Made by a program: the position numbers and the translations under genes. DNA of 64,000 nt from Triparma columacea (taxonomy: Eukaryota; Sar; Bolidophyceae; Parmales; Triparmaceae). The stretch lies in contig BRYA01001450.1 in the NCBI GenBank assembly GCA_030267965.1, positions 4,818 through 68,817 of the forward strand, written 5' to 3'. Below, in pieces: positions 21,964-33,900 of the stretch. The notes beneath the pieces are model-generated. The model was not told where the DNA came from. It saw only the letters and a list, made by a program, of their open reading frames with translations, and did no database searches. Within the stretch, counting starts at the first letter, position 1, and the number at the start of each line of letters is the position of its first letter.

Positions 21964-24900
21964 CTATTTGATGGCAAAGCCACCTCCGGTAAAACGAGTC
22001 GTGGCGTTCTGTGCGGCCGCAGCCTGGGACCGAGCTTGACTCTTCCCAAGAATATTTTCCTCCTCCTCCATCTCCCTTGCCAAGGTCTCTCTTCTCTTCT
22101 GTTCGTAATACTTCCTCTTGACGTCCTGCAGCTCCCTCGTTAGCCTCTCGATCTCGTATTTATACTCGTTAACCTGGGCTTGGTACATGTTGAGCTCGGA
22201 CGCCATGGCCTTCATTTGCCTTCCCTTCTCCTTGAGCGAGCTCTGGTACACAGAGAGCTGCTCCGCAACTTCAGGCCCGGGCTGACGGGCTAGAATCTTC
22301 TTGAGCTCCAAGTACAAGCGCTCTTTCTCCTGAATGAGCATGTCCTTCTCCACGACCTCCTCAGTCTTTTTAATTAAGCGCTGCTGAAGCGTCTGGATTT
22401 TCTGGATCATCTCGTAAGTGGCAGGGTCGGAGCCCTCGAGCTTGCGCCAACGGTGGACGTTCATCGGGTTCTCCAGCTCCTCCGAGAGGGCCTTCACCTT
22501 GGTCTTCTCCTGTAGGAGCTCCTTGTTCTTGTGCATGAGGTCCCTCTTGAGGCCATCGACATTGACAACGTTGGACTTAGCGATGACGGCTTCACGCTGG
22601 AGGTCGCGAACTTTCATTTTGAGGAGGCGCAAGTCCTCGACGCGCATTGCGTACTGCGCCTCGCCCTTCCTTAATGTGGACTGCTGAATCTTTAGCTTCT
22701 CGTAAAGGAGAGCAAGCTCGTCGTTCCTTCTGATGAGCTGAGTTCCGAGGATGTCACGTTCGTTGATGACCTGGTCGTACTCCTTACGCTGCGTCAAGGC
22801 CTCTTCGTCCATGCGTCGGATCATGGACGCAAGACGCCGGATTTCGGCATCTTGCTTGTGAATTATGTCGTCGTTCTGACCGAGGAGGCGCTTCATTCTG
22901 CTAATTTCGTTGCGCTGCTGCTCCCTCTGCTTCTGAACCTTCTGGTGGTCGAAGTGCTCCTTCACGAGAGCGCTGTCCTTGGCGGAAATTTCCTCCTTGA
23001 GCTGCTCAATCTGGTGATTCATGATCTTGAACTTGCGCTTCATCTCAGCAATTTCGTCCTGAGATTCGATGAGGTTTTTGGAGTAAAGGTTGCGGTCGGA
23101 GCGAACTGACTCGTAAAGCTGCTGCTGCTGCTTCAATTTGGCCTCCCACTCGCTAATTTTCTTCTGTGCCTCGTTGTACTTCATGTCCCTCAGCTTCACC
23201 TCCTCCATGGCTTGCAGGTACATGGTGCGCTGCTCGCTAGCCTCTACGCCATACTTCTCCCTCTCCTTCTCGAGCTGGTAGATGACGGTGCGCTGCTTGA
23301 CGGTCTCGGCCTTGAATTGCGCGAGCTCGTTTTCGAGAGAGTAAGCGATGCGCTCCTGATTCTTGACCTCGTCCTCGGTCTTCTTCATCTTGTCTTCGGT
23401 CTTCTGGATGGTCGTCAGCTGGAGGTTCTTCTCCCTCTCCAGGAGGTCGACTTCCTTGCGGGTCGTGTTCTCCCTCCGCTTGTAGACTTCGAGTTCGGCC
23501 TTCAGGCTCTGGACCTCCTGCTGGGACATCAAAAGGGGGGTCTTGGCAGCGTCCACCATCTGGCGGAAGCGCTGGGCGGCCTTGTGCTCCCTGTCAACCT
23601 TCCTCTCCATCTGGCCCACGGCGGTCTGCATGCGGGTGCATTCATCGCGCTGCAGCTTGAGCTCCTTCTGAGAAGACACAAAGTCGGCGTGGACAGAGCC
23701 CGTCTTCTCCATCTACGACAAGCGAAGCGAGGCACGAGAAGGGTTGTGTTGTGTGTTAGTGTTGAGAATGGTATACTTACTTTGGCTTTTTGAAGTGAAG
23801 TAGGCTCATCATATTCTCACCTGTTCCTCGAGGTCCTCCGTGAGCTTCTGAGTGCGCTGGTACAGGGTGTCGTAGTCGCGTAGGTACTTCTCCATGGTTG
23901 CGCGAGCCTCAGTGAGTTGCTTCTCGAGCTGACCAACCTGGGTCTTGGCAACGAGGACCTCCTGGCCAACAGCCTCCCCCTCTGCGGCCTTCTTGTCGAG
24001 CTTCGTGCGAAGGTCCCTCAGCTCCTTGTCCATGCGCTCGCGGCGGCGCTGCTCGCGGGAGATCTCGGCATTACGGGCGTTTATGGTCTCCGTCTGGGCC
24101 TCGATCTTTTCGTTCTGCTGCGTTTGCGAAACCTCAAGCTCCTCCTTCTGCTTGTGCAACTCGCGAAGCTGGGTCTCAAGGACCTTGACGGCCGCGCCCT
24201 GCTCCTCGGTCTGGCGCTGCAGCTCGTCTCTAACCCTCAAAAGCTCCTTGACCATGTTCTCCTGTCCCACAGACAGTCCTGCTCCCTTCTCGACCAGCTT
24301 GGAGAGGTTGTTAATCTCATCCTTGAGCTGGGTGATTGTGTCCTTGGCGCGGAGCTCCTTCTCGTGTGAAACGTCGACCATCGCCCACGCCTTCTCAATC
24401 TCCTTTCTGAGAGATGCGATCGTCGTGTCATCCTTCTGCGCCAGCTGCAAAGCGTACTGAACCTTGGCAGCATTGTTCACAATCTCAGTGTTGAGCTCAC
24501 GGCACTTCTTCACCAGCCTCTTCTCCTGGTCATGTGACTTTTTAAGTGCCCTGTGCAGCTTTTCGTACTCCTCGCGGAACTTGGAAAGAGACTCGTCTCC
24601 AACGAGCTCGGAGAGCACCTCCTGGAAGTCCCTTTCAAGGGCCTGTGAGGGGGGGGGAGTGGGAATGAGGGAGGGAGGGTTAGAAGGAACGGGGGGGGGG
24701 AGGGGGGGCGTGGGGGGGGTTTTTAGGACGGGGCGGGGAGGGGGGGGGCAGGTGGAAGGGGGAAGACAATCAAAAGTCAACCGGAGGGTCCCAACTAACG
24801 GGGAGGTTGGGGGGGGAGGACTTGGTTTTTCAGCCACCACCAAGGCTACCCGAGAGATATCTCCTCAGTAACGGACAGTAATGTGAAAGATCTGGCGTAG

Positions 24901-25070
24901 AGTGACAACGTAAATCCCATCCAACACAACCTTCTCCCAAATCCACCTCAAAACCTTCCAAGCTTGGCCTCGAGGAGTTGAAAGCTAGGTTCAAATCTAC
25001 TCACCTCAAAGGCTGAAGTGCTAAACTCGGCTTCAATTTCGCCCAGTCCATCCTTCTCAACGTCCGCCAT
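21964..25070 (-). CDS. CFAP58: Cilia- and flagella-associated protein 58
   Basis: Three exons, 25070-25005, 24642-23821 and 23712-21964, all phase 0, give 878 residues, close to the animal protein. It is almost wholly coiled coil. Diagnostic stretches include ELENPMNVHRWRKLEGSDP and the MRVEDLRLLKMKVRDLQRE region, which I recognise from CFAP58 (formerly CCDC147). The protein is required for normal ciliary or flagellar structure and in animals for sperm tail assembly. The short first exon (MADVEKDGLGEIEAEF) matches the conserved acidic start. The long open frames on the opposite strand here are artefacts of the coiled-coil codon composition. The start is 316 bp from the divergent PBP-like gene. 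Confidence 0.93.
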
Positions 25071-25386
25071 ATCTAAAATTACTTCGTAAATGCAAAGACA
25101 GTTTAAAAAACCAGGTGTACTCTGAGGGCTGTTGTAAAGGTCCTGAATCGTTTTCTTCCGAAACTGGCACTCAACTTTCTGCTTTTTGTGCCAAAATTAG
25201 AATCTTTTTCAGATACGTGCAATGCCGTCAAAATTAGGTCTCAAGTTCAAAAAGTATCTCCGGACCGGATTCCCAGGCCCGCTTCGGCGCCTAAGTTGCG
25301 ACTTGGCCCTCAATGTTGATCAGGAAATTTTGGCACTTGACACAAGAACAGGACAGGCATTCGCTGAAAATCAATTATTTTTTAGC
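25071..25386. promoter_or_regulatory. Divergent intergenic region, 316 bp
   Basis: Lies between the starts of CFAP58 (-) and the PBP-like gene (+). An open frame from 25222 runs in frame into the PBP-like gene, but the ATG at 25387 begins directly with a signal peptide, so I treat this stretch as leader and promoter. No TATA element stands out. Confidence 0.5.
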
Positions 25387-27188
25387 ATGAAGCTCTTCTC
25401 TCTATTTTTCGTAGTACTGGGTGCCAGTGCCAACTTGACGGATAAAACGCAATGTCCCACTACGTGTGTTGAAGATGGTTCGGTCGATTACTTCCCAGAA
25501 AAGGTAATTGTTTAGTTTCTCTGCGATCGATGTCGAAGAGGGAGTAATTAAAGTTGCTATTTTCTCACATTTATCCCATTCCAGGTCGAATTTGAGTATT
25601 CTAAGTGTTTGAGAGTTGAGTATTACGACACTTACAAGGTGTCTTACTTGGACTGTGGACCAGGTGAGTGTAAAAGGGGTGGATTAGAACATTTCCAAGG
25701 CGACCAAGTGAGGTGCAGTGGGTTTTTGGTGATGATTCCCAGGACTTAGTCTCACCCCCGAGTTATTTGTGCCCATGTACGCAGGTGATATTCCAGAAAC
25801 TGTACTGTACGTCCAGTGCGGGTGCTCCGTCCCCAGTTCCATCACTGCAAACACGACCATCACAGTGCCTGCTGGAAACTACGGGATTCAGTCCACGTCC
25901 AATATTGCCTACCTCCACTACTTGGGAATGCTTGGGCAAATGAAGTTGGAGATTGAGTTCTCTAGTGATTGGTACCCTTACACTTTCACCGACACCTGCC
26001 ATAAGGATAACGTTGACAGGTGAGAAAAATGGGATGACATTAGGAGCGCTTTGTATTCTGTATAGCCTCAACCTTTTCGTCGAGATCTAACTCGAGAACA
26101 AAATTCTATCACGGTTCGGTTGGCTTCGCTGATTGTGCTCGTCGCAGCGGCGTGACGACGCAGCGCAATCAGGACCCTCAAACTGACGACGGTGGCCTCG
26201 ACACTTCAGGAGATAACGTCGAATTTGTCTTCCACGAGGGATACTACGCCAAGGGCAACTTGACCAAGCCCATTACTGTCACTGAGTACCTTGAGACAGA
26301 CCTACTCGCACAGATCGAATGGATCAAGTTCTTCGCCTTACCCTTCAACCTGGAGTTTGAGGCCGACGAGGTTTTCGATGAAATCAAGGGGACAATGGAC
26401 TGCATCGGCGCAAACACCGCGACATTCAAGGACCTCTACGACACTGAGTACAAGACCTTGACTGTGATGACGGCTGCTTACCAGCCGTGGAGTTCAGGTT
26501 GGGTCGTGTCTGCAAGCTGCGATGTGTCAAAAGACATTTACTGCGATGTGTTTGAGGATCTTGGGGTTACCAAGATAGGGAAGGATTATGGATTTACTGT
26601 CCTGAACAATACAGGTGAGAGTGGATAGGTGAAGACTCGACAAGTTGCATATATGTAAGCGTTCTAGCCTCTAAACTTGTCACTTCAAACTCATCGCGGC
26701 ACTCGATAATCGCAGAATTTGAAGAGTTTGGAGCCAAAATCGACGTTTGGATCTACACGGATGATTTCGATCCCGAGGCAATGGTCAAGACTTATCCCTT
26801 CCTCCAAAACTTTGACTCTGTGAAAGAGAAGCGCGTCTATGACGTTGCAAAAAGGACCATGCCTGACTGGTACACGAGCAGGACAATGGAATCAGACGCC
26901 CTTTACGAGGATTTTGCCAAGGTTAGTCATGGGAAGGGTTTCGCTTTCCTCGACGGGCAGGGAACCGAGCATGATTATGTGTTTCTAAGAGATGTCTTCA
27001 CCGAGAAGAGCATTGATCCTTTGGCTACGCCATGCCCTGGGGCCAAAAAAGTATCCCTTGCCGAACAATGCATCGTTTTCTCAGAGATCGAATTAGCGGG
27101 TGGGGCCCAGAAGCATTCGCGCAGCGTTCTCTTCTTCGTCACCTTTGGGGCTGTCGTAATTTCGACGTTGAGCGCCTTGTTGGCTTGA
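25387..27188 (+). CDS. Secreted/GPI-type periplasmic-binding-like protein, possible iron-siderophore binder
   Basis: Five exons, 25387-25503, 25585-25663, 25785-26019, 26148-26614 and 26716-27188, join in phases 0, 1, 2, 1 for 456 residues. A signal peptide (MKLFSLFFVVLGASA) precedes the motif VDYFPEKVEFEYSKCLRVEY, followed by YKVSYLDCGP. This opening is typical of eukaryotic TroA/FecB-type periplasmic-binding folds, the group that includes the diatom siderophore-binding protein FBP1. The C-terminus is hydrophobic (VLFFVTFGAVVISTLSALLA) after a small-residue region, as in a GPI-anchored or single-pass surface protein. Role in iron or other metal-chelate capture is inferred from fold resemblance only. 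Several exposed cysteines and N-glycosylation sites (ANLT, NTT) fit an extracellular location. Confidence 0.8.
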
Positions 27189-27397
27189 TCTTAGTTTGAT
27201 TTTCATGTGACACGCGGCTAGGTCCGTGATTGAGAGGGAGAGCAGGGAAATGGGAAAAAGGGAAAGAAAATAATTCAGTTTCGAATCAGTAGGAAAAGCA
27301 GGAAGAAAAGGAGGGGGGGATGACTTTTGTGGTCGTATTTGGTTTCGTCGCCAAGTGTGCGCTCAAAAAATAAGTCAGTAACAGTATTTAGGTAAAC

Positions 27398-28987
27398 TCA
27401 ACTTTCTCTATCCTTCTCGACCTCTAACCGACCTCGGATCTCGTTTAATCTCTGACAGCATTCTCGAACCCTTTCCATGATCTCGCCCTTCTCCTCCTCC
27501 CTAATGCTATTTCCCCACTTCTGACTGAATTTGTCTGGGTGCCAACGCATGGTGTGAACCCTAAGAGCGGCTTTCTTGGATTCAAAGTCTGCGTGCTCGC
27601 TCACACCGACCAGCTTCCAGCTCTCATTTCCTCCCGGCCCACCCAAGCCCAATCTTGGTAGCCATGGTATGTCCTTCTCCGTAATGCAGTTGTTACCCTT
27701 ACTTCTGACGAAGCCCTCCCAGGACATGTTGTAGTCCCTCAACAGCAGGTCGTCCATTCGAGCCGTATGCCTTTCGGCTTCGGCCCTCTCCTTGAACTTT
27801 CTCATCTCCTCTTCAACGAAGGCGCTATAATCGTGATTATTTTCCTTCTTCTTATTCGCAGTGTCACCTTTCTCCTTCTCCTTCTTCTTCTTCTTCTCCT
27901 TCCCCTTCTGCCAAAATTTCCCTTTGTCTCCTCCCCCCCCGTCCAGGCCGAGAGCCTTCCTGTTCGCTTCAAGCCTGCTCCTCCTTTCCCTCTCCATCCT
28001 CTCCGCCCTGCTTTCAAATACTCTGCTCCTGGCTGCTTTTTCCCTCCCCTCGTTCTCGGTTGCTGATGATCCAGAGGCAGGGGGGACGTCGGGATGCGAA
28101 GACCCTTCGTCGTCGCTCTCAACACTTCCCGTGCTTCTTGGCTTCTTTGCTGGTAATGGCTGGTTGACGTGGCCCGTGACTTTCTTTTTCTTCCGTATTT
28201 CCTGAAAATCGCCAAACATGTCAGCCTCAAACAAGTCTCCGAGGACGTAGCTAATGTCCGCCATGCTTGGGTGCTTCGAGTTGTGATGTTTTGAGTGTCT
28301 ATTAGGACCCTTGGAGTTGCACCATTCAGGGCGGAGAGGAATGCTGCTGTTGTTCTTTTCAGCCTTGGGAGAATCAGGTGTTCTACCGACGTATCGTGAA
28401 GGGATCGAAGAGTGTCTTCTTGCCGTCTTCTTCATTGGATTGTTTGCGAGGTTGTGGTTGATTCTATTTTTATGTATGGGGCTACCAGTTCTATTGGTAG
28501 AGCTCGTCGTCCTTGGCCTCGGCCTTGATTTCGATTCGATCTTTTCTCTCTCTCTTTCTCTCTCTTTCTCCTTCTCCTTCTCCTTCTCCTTCTCCTTCTC
28601 CTTGCGCCTCCTCTCCCTATCCTCTCTTCTCTTCTCCTTCATCTCCTCCTCCTCTCTCCTCCGCTTAGCTTCCTCTACTATCCTCTTTCTTCTCCGAACC
28701 TCGTTGTCGTTGGTCTCGTTTATTCCGTATTTCCTCGTCCGACCTTCCCTCCCTTTTGCTTTCTTGCCCTCGGCACCCCCCCCTACTGAACCCTTTTCCA
28801 TTCCCCCGCCGTTTACGATCTTCTGTAGCCGCATCAGATCGGTAATAGCGTTCCGCTTTATCTCCTTCCGTTCTTTTCTCTGCTTTCTGTACTTCGCCGC
28901 TATGTCAGGGTCATCATAAAGGCCATCTTCTGACTCTGATGAAGACGAGCACCCAAGATTCAAATCCGACACGAACAGGCGGCTCAT
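27398..28987 (-). CDS. NFKBIL1-like protein (no ankyrin repeats seen)
   Basis: One uninterrupted exon of 529 residues starting at the ATG at 28987. The C-terminal segment (ALRVHTMRWHPDKFSQKWG, then ECCQRLNEIR) matches the conserved end of NF-kappa-B-inhibitor-like protein 1, a nuclear protein tied to pre-mRNA splicing in animals and plants; the HPDKF core resembles a J-domain loop. The centre is highly charged and low complexity: Glu/Lys/Arg runs at about residues 100-160 and a second Lys-rich block. The N-terminus is acidic (SSSSESEDGLYDDPDIAAKY). Animal NFKBIL1 has ankyrin repeats at the N-terminus, which I do not see here. Lack of introns is unusual for this window. Confidence 0.75.
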   Translation of the reverse strand: MSRLFVSDLNLGCSSSSESEDGLYDDPDIAAKYRKQRKERKEIKRNAITDLMRLQKIVNGGGMEKGSVGGGAEGKKAKGREGRTRKYGINETNDNEVRRRKRIVEEAKRRREEEEMKEKRREDRERRRKEKEKEKEKEKEKEREREREKIESKSRPRPRTTSSTNRTGSPIHKNRINHNLANNPMKKTARRHSSIPSRYVGRTPDSPKAEKNNSSIPLRPEWCNSKGPNRHSKHHNSKHPSMADISYVLGDLFEADMFGDFQEIRKKKKVTGHVNQPLPAKKPRSTGSVESDDEGSSHPDVPPASGSSATENEGREKAARSRVFESRAERMERERRSRLEANRKALGLDGGGGDKGKFWQKGKEKKKKKEKEKGDTANKKKENNHDYSAFVEEEMRKFKERAEAERHTARMDDLLLRDYNMSWEGFVRSKGNNCITEKDIPWLPRLGLGGPGGNESWKLVGVSEHADFESKKAALRVHTMRWHPDKFSQKWGNSIREEEKGEIMERVRECCQRLNEIRGRLEVEKDRES

Positions 28988-29257
28988 TGTTACTGAAAGG
29001 GCCGATTTTAACTACGATTCCCTGTCGAGGAATTCTCTACGGCGCTAGCTCGTTATTTAAAAAGCCAATTCCTAACGAATACCAAACGAATTTCCAGACA
29101 GATCAGACCCAATTATTTCAATTTGTTAAAGGTCAGTTCCCAGTCCTGTTGAAGTTAGAGTCGCTAATCTCGGCTTCGTCAACCCCCGGTACTAACACGC
29201 GCAGAAGTCCTACCTGCCTAGTGAAATTTTGACGCTCAACCCCTAAATTTAATCACC

Positions 29258-30818
29258 ATGTCTGAGATGAGTCCGGAAGCGCTAAAGGCTATAATCAAGA
29301 AGGATAAGCAGTATATGACGCCAGAACTCAACGATAAGCTGTACCTTCACTACAAGGGCTTCAGGAAGATTGAAAATTTGGAGCCTTACACGGGGCTCAA
29401 GGTGCTCTGGTTGGAAGGAAATGTGAGTAGCTCCGATATTTAACTTTGCTTTGGCTTGGCCTGTCGATTCTGACCGCCCCCGCCGCTGCCCATCTTTCGT
29501 GTCTCAGGGCCTCGATAAAATTGAGGGGCTTGGCGCTCAGAACAAAATGAGGACTCTCTATCTCCAGGAGAACATAATCAACAAGCTCGAGAACCTCGAG
29601 TCCATGGTTGACCTTGACACTCTCAACGTCTCGAAGAACTTCGTCGGCAAGATTGAAAACCTGAGCCACATGACAAAACTTTCTACGCTGATCATTTCCA
29701 ATAACAACCTCAAGGACGCCGCCAGCATTGCGCATGCTGCAACTCTCCCGAACCTTCACGCCCTCGACATTCAGTCCAACAAAATAGACGATGATCCCGA
29801 GGCCGTTCTCTCTATCCTTGAATCGTGCCCTGAGCTTCGTGTCGTTTACTTGAAAGGGAACGACGTCGTGAAGAAGATCAAACACTACAGGAAGACTATC
29901 ATCTCACGGTGTAAGAGTTTGAGGTACCTTGACGACAGGCCAGTCTTCGACGACGAGAGGCGCCGGTGTGATGCGTGGGGCAAAGTCATGAAGGAGACCG
30001 ACGGTGATGTGGACAAAGCCAACGCGGCCGAGAGGGAGGAGATTGCCAACATCAGGAGGGAGAAGAAGGAGCGCGAGGAGAGGGCTTTCCTTCAGTTCGA
30101 AGAGATGGTCAAGGAAGGACAGAAGATTAAGAAGGCGAGGGAGGAAGAGGAGAGGAAAGCAAACGGTGGAAAATTGCCCGAGAAGGAAATCATTTCGACC
30201 GATCACAAAACTTTCGGGTTAGACGGCTCCAAGATTGATGAGAAGAAGGTCTCCGCCGACGTAGGTGTCGGATCGCACATTGCCAAAATCGACAGAGAGA
30301 AGGGAAATTCTAATAAGAACCCCTTCAGCGGAGAGAAGATCCTCGATGTCAAGGAGAGTAAGGTGGTCACCGACGCGAGGAACCAGAGGTGGAACGAGGG
30401 CGACAGGGTGCTTAGCAAGAATGTCCCACTTTCGGACCTCCCACCCCCTCCACCGCCTTCAAGCAACAACGAGGAGATATGGGGGGCTGACGAGCTTACC
30501 GAGGAGGCCGCGAAAGAGAAGGAGATCGAGGAGTACTACACCAAGACAGCCGGGGACTCCGCCAACTTTGAGAAAGGAGAGAGGGTTGACGGAAACGCCG
30601 CGCAGGCTATGGACTCTGGGATGGCAGCAGAACTTGCCGGGCTGGAGGAGAAGGCAGCAAAGCTGAGGATGGAAGCCGCGCAGGACGCGGAGGAGAGGAG
30701 GAAGCTGGAGGAACTCCCTCCTGCCCCCAAGAGTGTTGCCACCAAGACTCAGGCAACAGGCGTTGGTGGAAAGTGGCCGGCAAAGAAGAAGTCTAGCGAC
30801 TTTGACGAACTCGACTAA
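29258..30818 (+). CDS. DNAAF1: Dynein axonemal assembly factor 1 (LRRC50/ODA7)
   Basis: Two exons, 29258-29422 and 29508-30818, phase 0, 491 residues. The family-specific start ([20 protein letters not shown]) runs into leucine-rich repeats: [60 protein letters not shown]. The LRR cap with [19 protein letters not shown] follows, and then a long charged coil and disordered tail. The protein helps pre-assemble outer and inner dynein arms in the cytoplasm before transport into the cilium. The stretch YLDDRPVF is a hallmark of the family. The 3' end is 102 bp from the convergent p25-alpha-like gene. Confidence 0.93.
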
Positions 30819-30920
30819 ACTGGCTAAGTAAAAAGGGGGGAGGGGTCAGGTGGAGAGGGAAGCGTTCGAAAACACACACTCAGCGTTTCAAAAAACAATT
30901 TGCCTTCGTCTTGTTTTGGG

Positions 30921-33900
30921 TTACTTCGTTTCTATACTGTCGACTGTGAGCCCTTTCAATCCCCTCCTTCTGTGGATGTTTGTGTACGTGGAGGGTGGTG
31001 ATCCTAGGACTATTTCCCCGGTTTCACCGTCAGTCTTTCGACTAGGAGAATTCTTTGGCGACACACCAGGGCTGGCGAGGGGAGAAATACCCCCAATGCT
31101 TCGCCTCTTCTGCAAAATTGCGCGTGCCCCTTCGCTGAGCTGGTATATGGAGTCCCCTCCTGTTGCTTTTGCTTTCGGGGTCCGCCCAGGGCTCTTCATA
31201 GAGCAGTCTTCGTGGTTCCTCCTCTCATTTATTTTTGCCTTCACGCGCGTAGGAGTTCTCCTCGTCTTGTTGATGTCCTCGGAGAAACTGATCCTCCTAC
31301 TACTTTCGTGCTGCAGGCTTCTGAAGTACTCGTCGCTTCTGTCCCTTGTCCTGTAAGGACTCCTGGCTTTTTGTCCGTAGTCTGAAATCTTGTCGGGAAC
31401 CCTCAAGCTGCTACTTGCCATGTGCTTCCTTCTCGACCCAAAAAAACTGGTCTCGCTGCCCTCAGACACGGCGCTTATGCCGCTCACCATCGATAAATTG
31501 CCTAAACTGCCCGTGCTCTGGTGACGAGAGTACCGCGGGGTGATCTTCAGAGCAGGTGCAGGGGATGCCATAGGTGTGTTTCCCATGGGTGTGTTACCCA
31601 TTGGGGTTGCGCTCGTTCCCTCCTTTGGTGTGCCATATTGCGTGCCATCAGAGGAGGCTAAGAGCCGGGAAGAGGGAGTTGTAGCATAAATATTTGACAC
31701 GGGGGGAGAATGCTCCTTTGCCAGTGAGGTTAAGTGTTCTGGCCGGAGTGGAGAGGCAGCGACCGGTTGATCGACGGGTTCCTTCTTGGCAGGGCTTGAA
31801 GGTTCGCGGTCCGTTACGCTGGGAGTAGCGGGGGATGGAGGCTTGAAAGTTATAGACCTCCTCCCACCTCCCTGCTGAGGCTGCTGGTTTCCCAATGTTG
31901 CAAGGCTGGATGTAATCGTGGTCATTTGTTCCTCCAAAGCCTCAAAACGGCTGGAGAACGACGTCAGAGCATTTGTGACTGCTGATTTGTAGGCTTCGAC
32001 TACTGCGACCTGCTTTGAGCTTCTTGGTAATGAGGTGGAAGAGGATGGGGCGCGCGACAGATCGACGTGAGACGAGGTGCTGCCTTGAATATCAATCTTC
32101 CTCGATGGGGAATCAGGGGCGCATATGCTCCCCCTTCGTTCTTGTCTTTCGTGCAAAGCGTTGACGCCAAGCTCCATGTTGGAGAGCACCTCTGATATGC
32201 TCGAGGAGGGAGGGGGGAGGTTGAGGTTGAGAAAGGTTGTATGGCTAGGGAATGAAGATTCGTGGACAGTAGAAGGGGAAGGAGGGGAAGGAAGAGGAGG
32301 TTCGTATGCTGTCACTGAAGAGAGCCTCCTCATTGCTAACCCTTCCTCGTCTCCGTCGGATGCAGCTGTCACGCTGCTAATGCGGCGGGAGAAAGTGGAA
32401 ACGTGGCCTGACATGGACTCTAGCACATCTGAGAGGTTCTGAACTGGTGCTTCTGGCACAAAGAGCTCTTCAGTCGCAAGTGGTGGTGGTAGATCAGTTG
32501 CCTGGCTGAGACTAGAGCCGTTCGAGAGCATTGCCAACTCTTTCTCAATTCTTGAAACTTCGCGGTCGACCAATGACACAGAGGAGGTTTCTATGGGAAG
32601 CGGTGTCTCCTCCTGCGGTTTGGCTTGCTCCTGCTGAAATTTGGCCTCCTTCTGCCCCTGCTCCTGCTCCTGCTCCTGCTCCTCTTTGTCTCGATCGACT
32701 TCTCCTCTGACAAAGGGTGCCCCTGCTTCGTCTGCGTAAGCTATCTTCTGAATTGCCTTAGCTAATCCTCCAGAGAAGTCCATTATGCTCCCTCGTGGAA
32801 TCGTCGGTGACCCCAGCTGCACCATTACATTTTGTACCCCAGCATTTGTCTTCTTGGCCCCACTGACAGGTGCAGCATGGTGGTCGACATCCTCAATTTC
32901 CACCTTGGACGGGCTAGATATCCTAGCTGGGGTGGGCTGGAGGGTCGACTCTATGACGTTGAGCTGCTCCAGCACCTGCCCCGCGGCAGAAGCTACTTTT
33001 ATCCCGTCGACAGAAAGCATAGAAACATCCACCGAAGAATCTGATGCGGCTCTTTTGAGCTGGTTCTCAAGCTTGTCGCTCAGATTCTTCGCCTGTTGGG
33101 CAAGTTCGCTCATTTGCAATTTCATGGCGTCGAGTTGAGACTGGTCCAAGGTCACCGTTGATGTTGAGGGCTGAAGGAGAGAAACGTTGTAATCACGCGA
33201 ATCTGGGCCGTCTCCCACCGATGCTGGCAGCGACCCCATCGACGAGTCAGGCGATGAATCTGATGAGGAAACTGAAGAGGAATCAGTTGACGAATCAGTT
33301 GACGAATCAGACGACGCATCAGAGGAGGCGAGTTCTTCCATATCATCTGGGACTCCGAAGTGGGCTCGCAATTTGAGATCATTCTTCATTATGTCCCTCA
33401 TGACTTCGATGTTCCTCCACCTATCCATCCATTCCGACGATCTAACGTTCGTGGCACGCCTCTCCGAGTGGTTGCGATTCTTCTGCGCGTAACTCACGGC
33501 TGCGACGTTCGCGGCCAAGGGCAGCAAATACTGATGAACCATGAAGAAGAGAGAGCAGCCCTTCTCGTGGTAGTGCGACTTGCAATTTTTTATGGTGTGG
33601 ACATCCGAAAAGCGCTTAACACCGAGAGTGGCTATGGCATCATAAAAGCGTTCGTACCTCAGTCTCTTCTCTTTGTTCACCAACTCGCTCTGAAAGACCA
33701 AATTGATCTTGGGAATCTTGAAGTCGTCGCAAAGAATTCCAGCGTCGGTCATCATGTGAATAAATTGAAATCGGTTGAGACAAGCAGACGGGCCGACGTT
33801 GAGTCTATCTGCGACCTGGCAGTAGTGGGTGAAGACCATCCTGAGCTCTGTCTCTACTCCTGTCCACCAGGCGGGGAAGAGGTCCGTGAGCTCGTCGACG

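Noticed and set aside
23212..24369. Long Leu-rich open frames on the plus strand
   Set aside because: They are the mirror of the CFAP58 coiled coil (Glu/Lys/Gln codons read backwards) and have no splice or start support.
24980..25000. tRNA B-box-like GGTTCAAATCT
   Set aside because: No A box or cloverleaf could be drawn around it; it lies in a CFAP58 intron. No tRNA was found anywhere in the window.
28508..28919. Plus-strand frame rich in Phe/Ser/Leu
   Set aside because: It is antisense to the Glu/Lys/Arg-rich part of the NFKBIL1-like gene.
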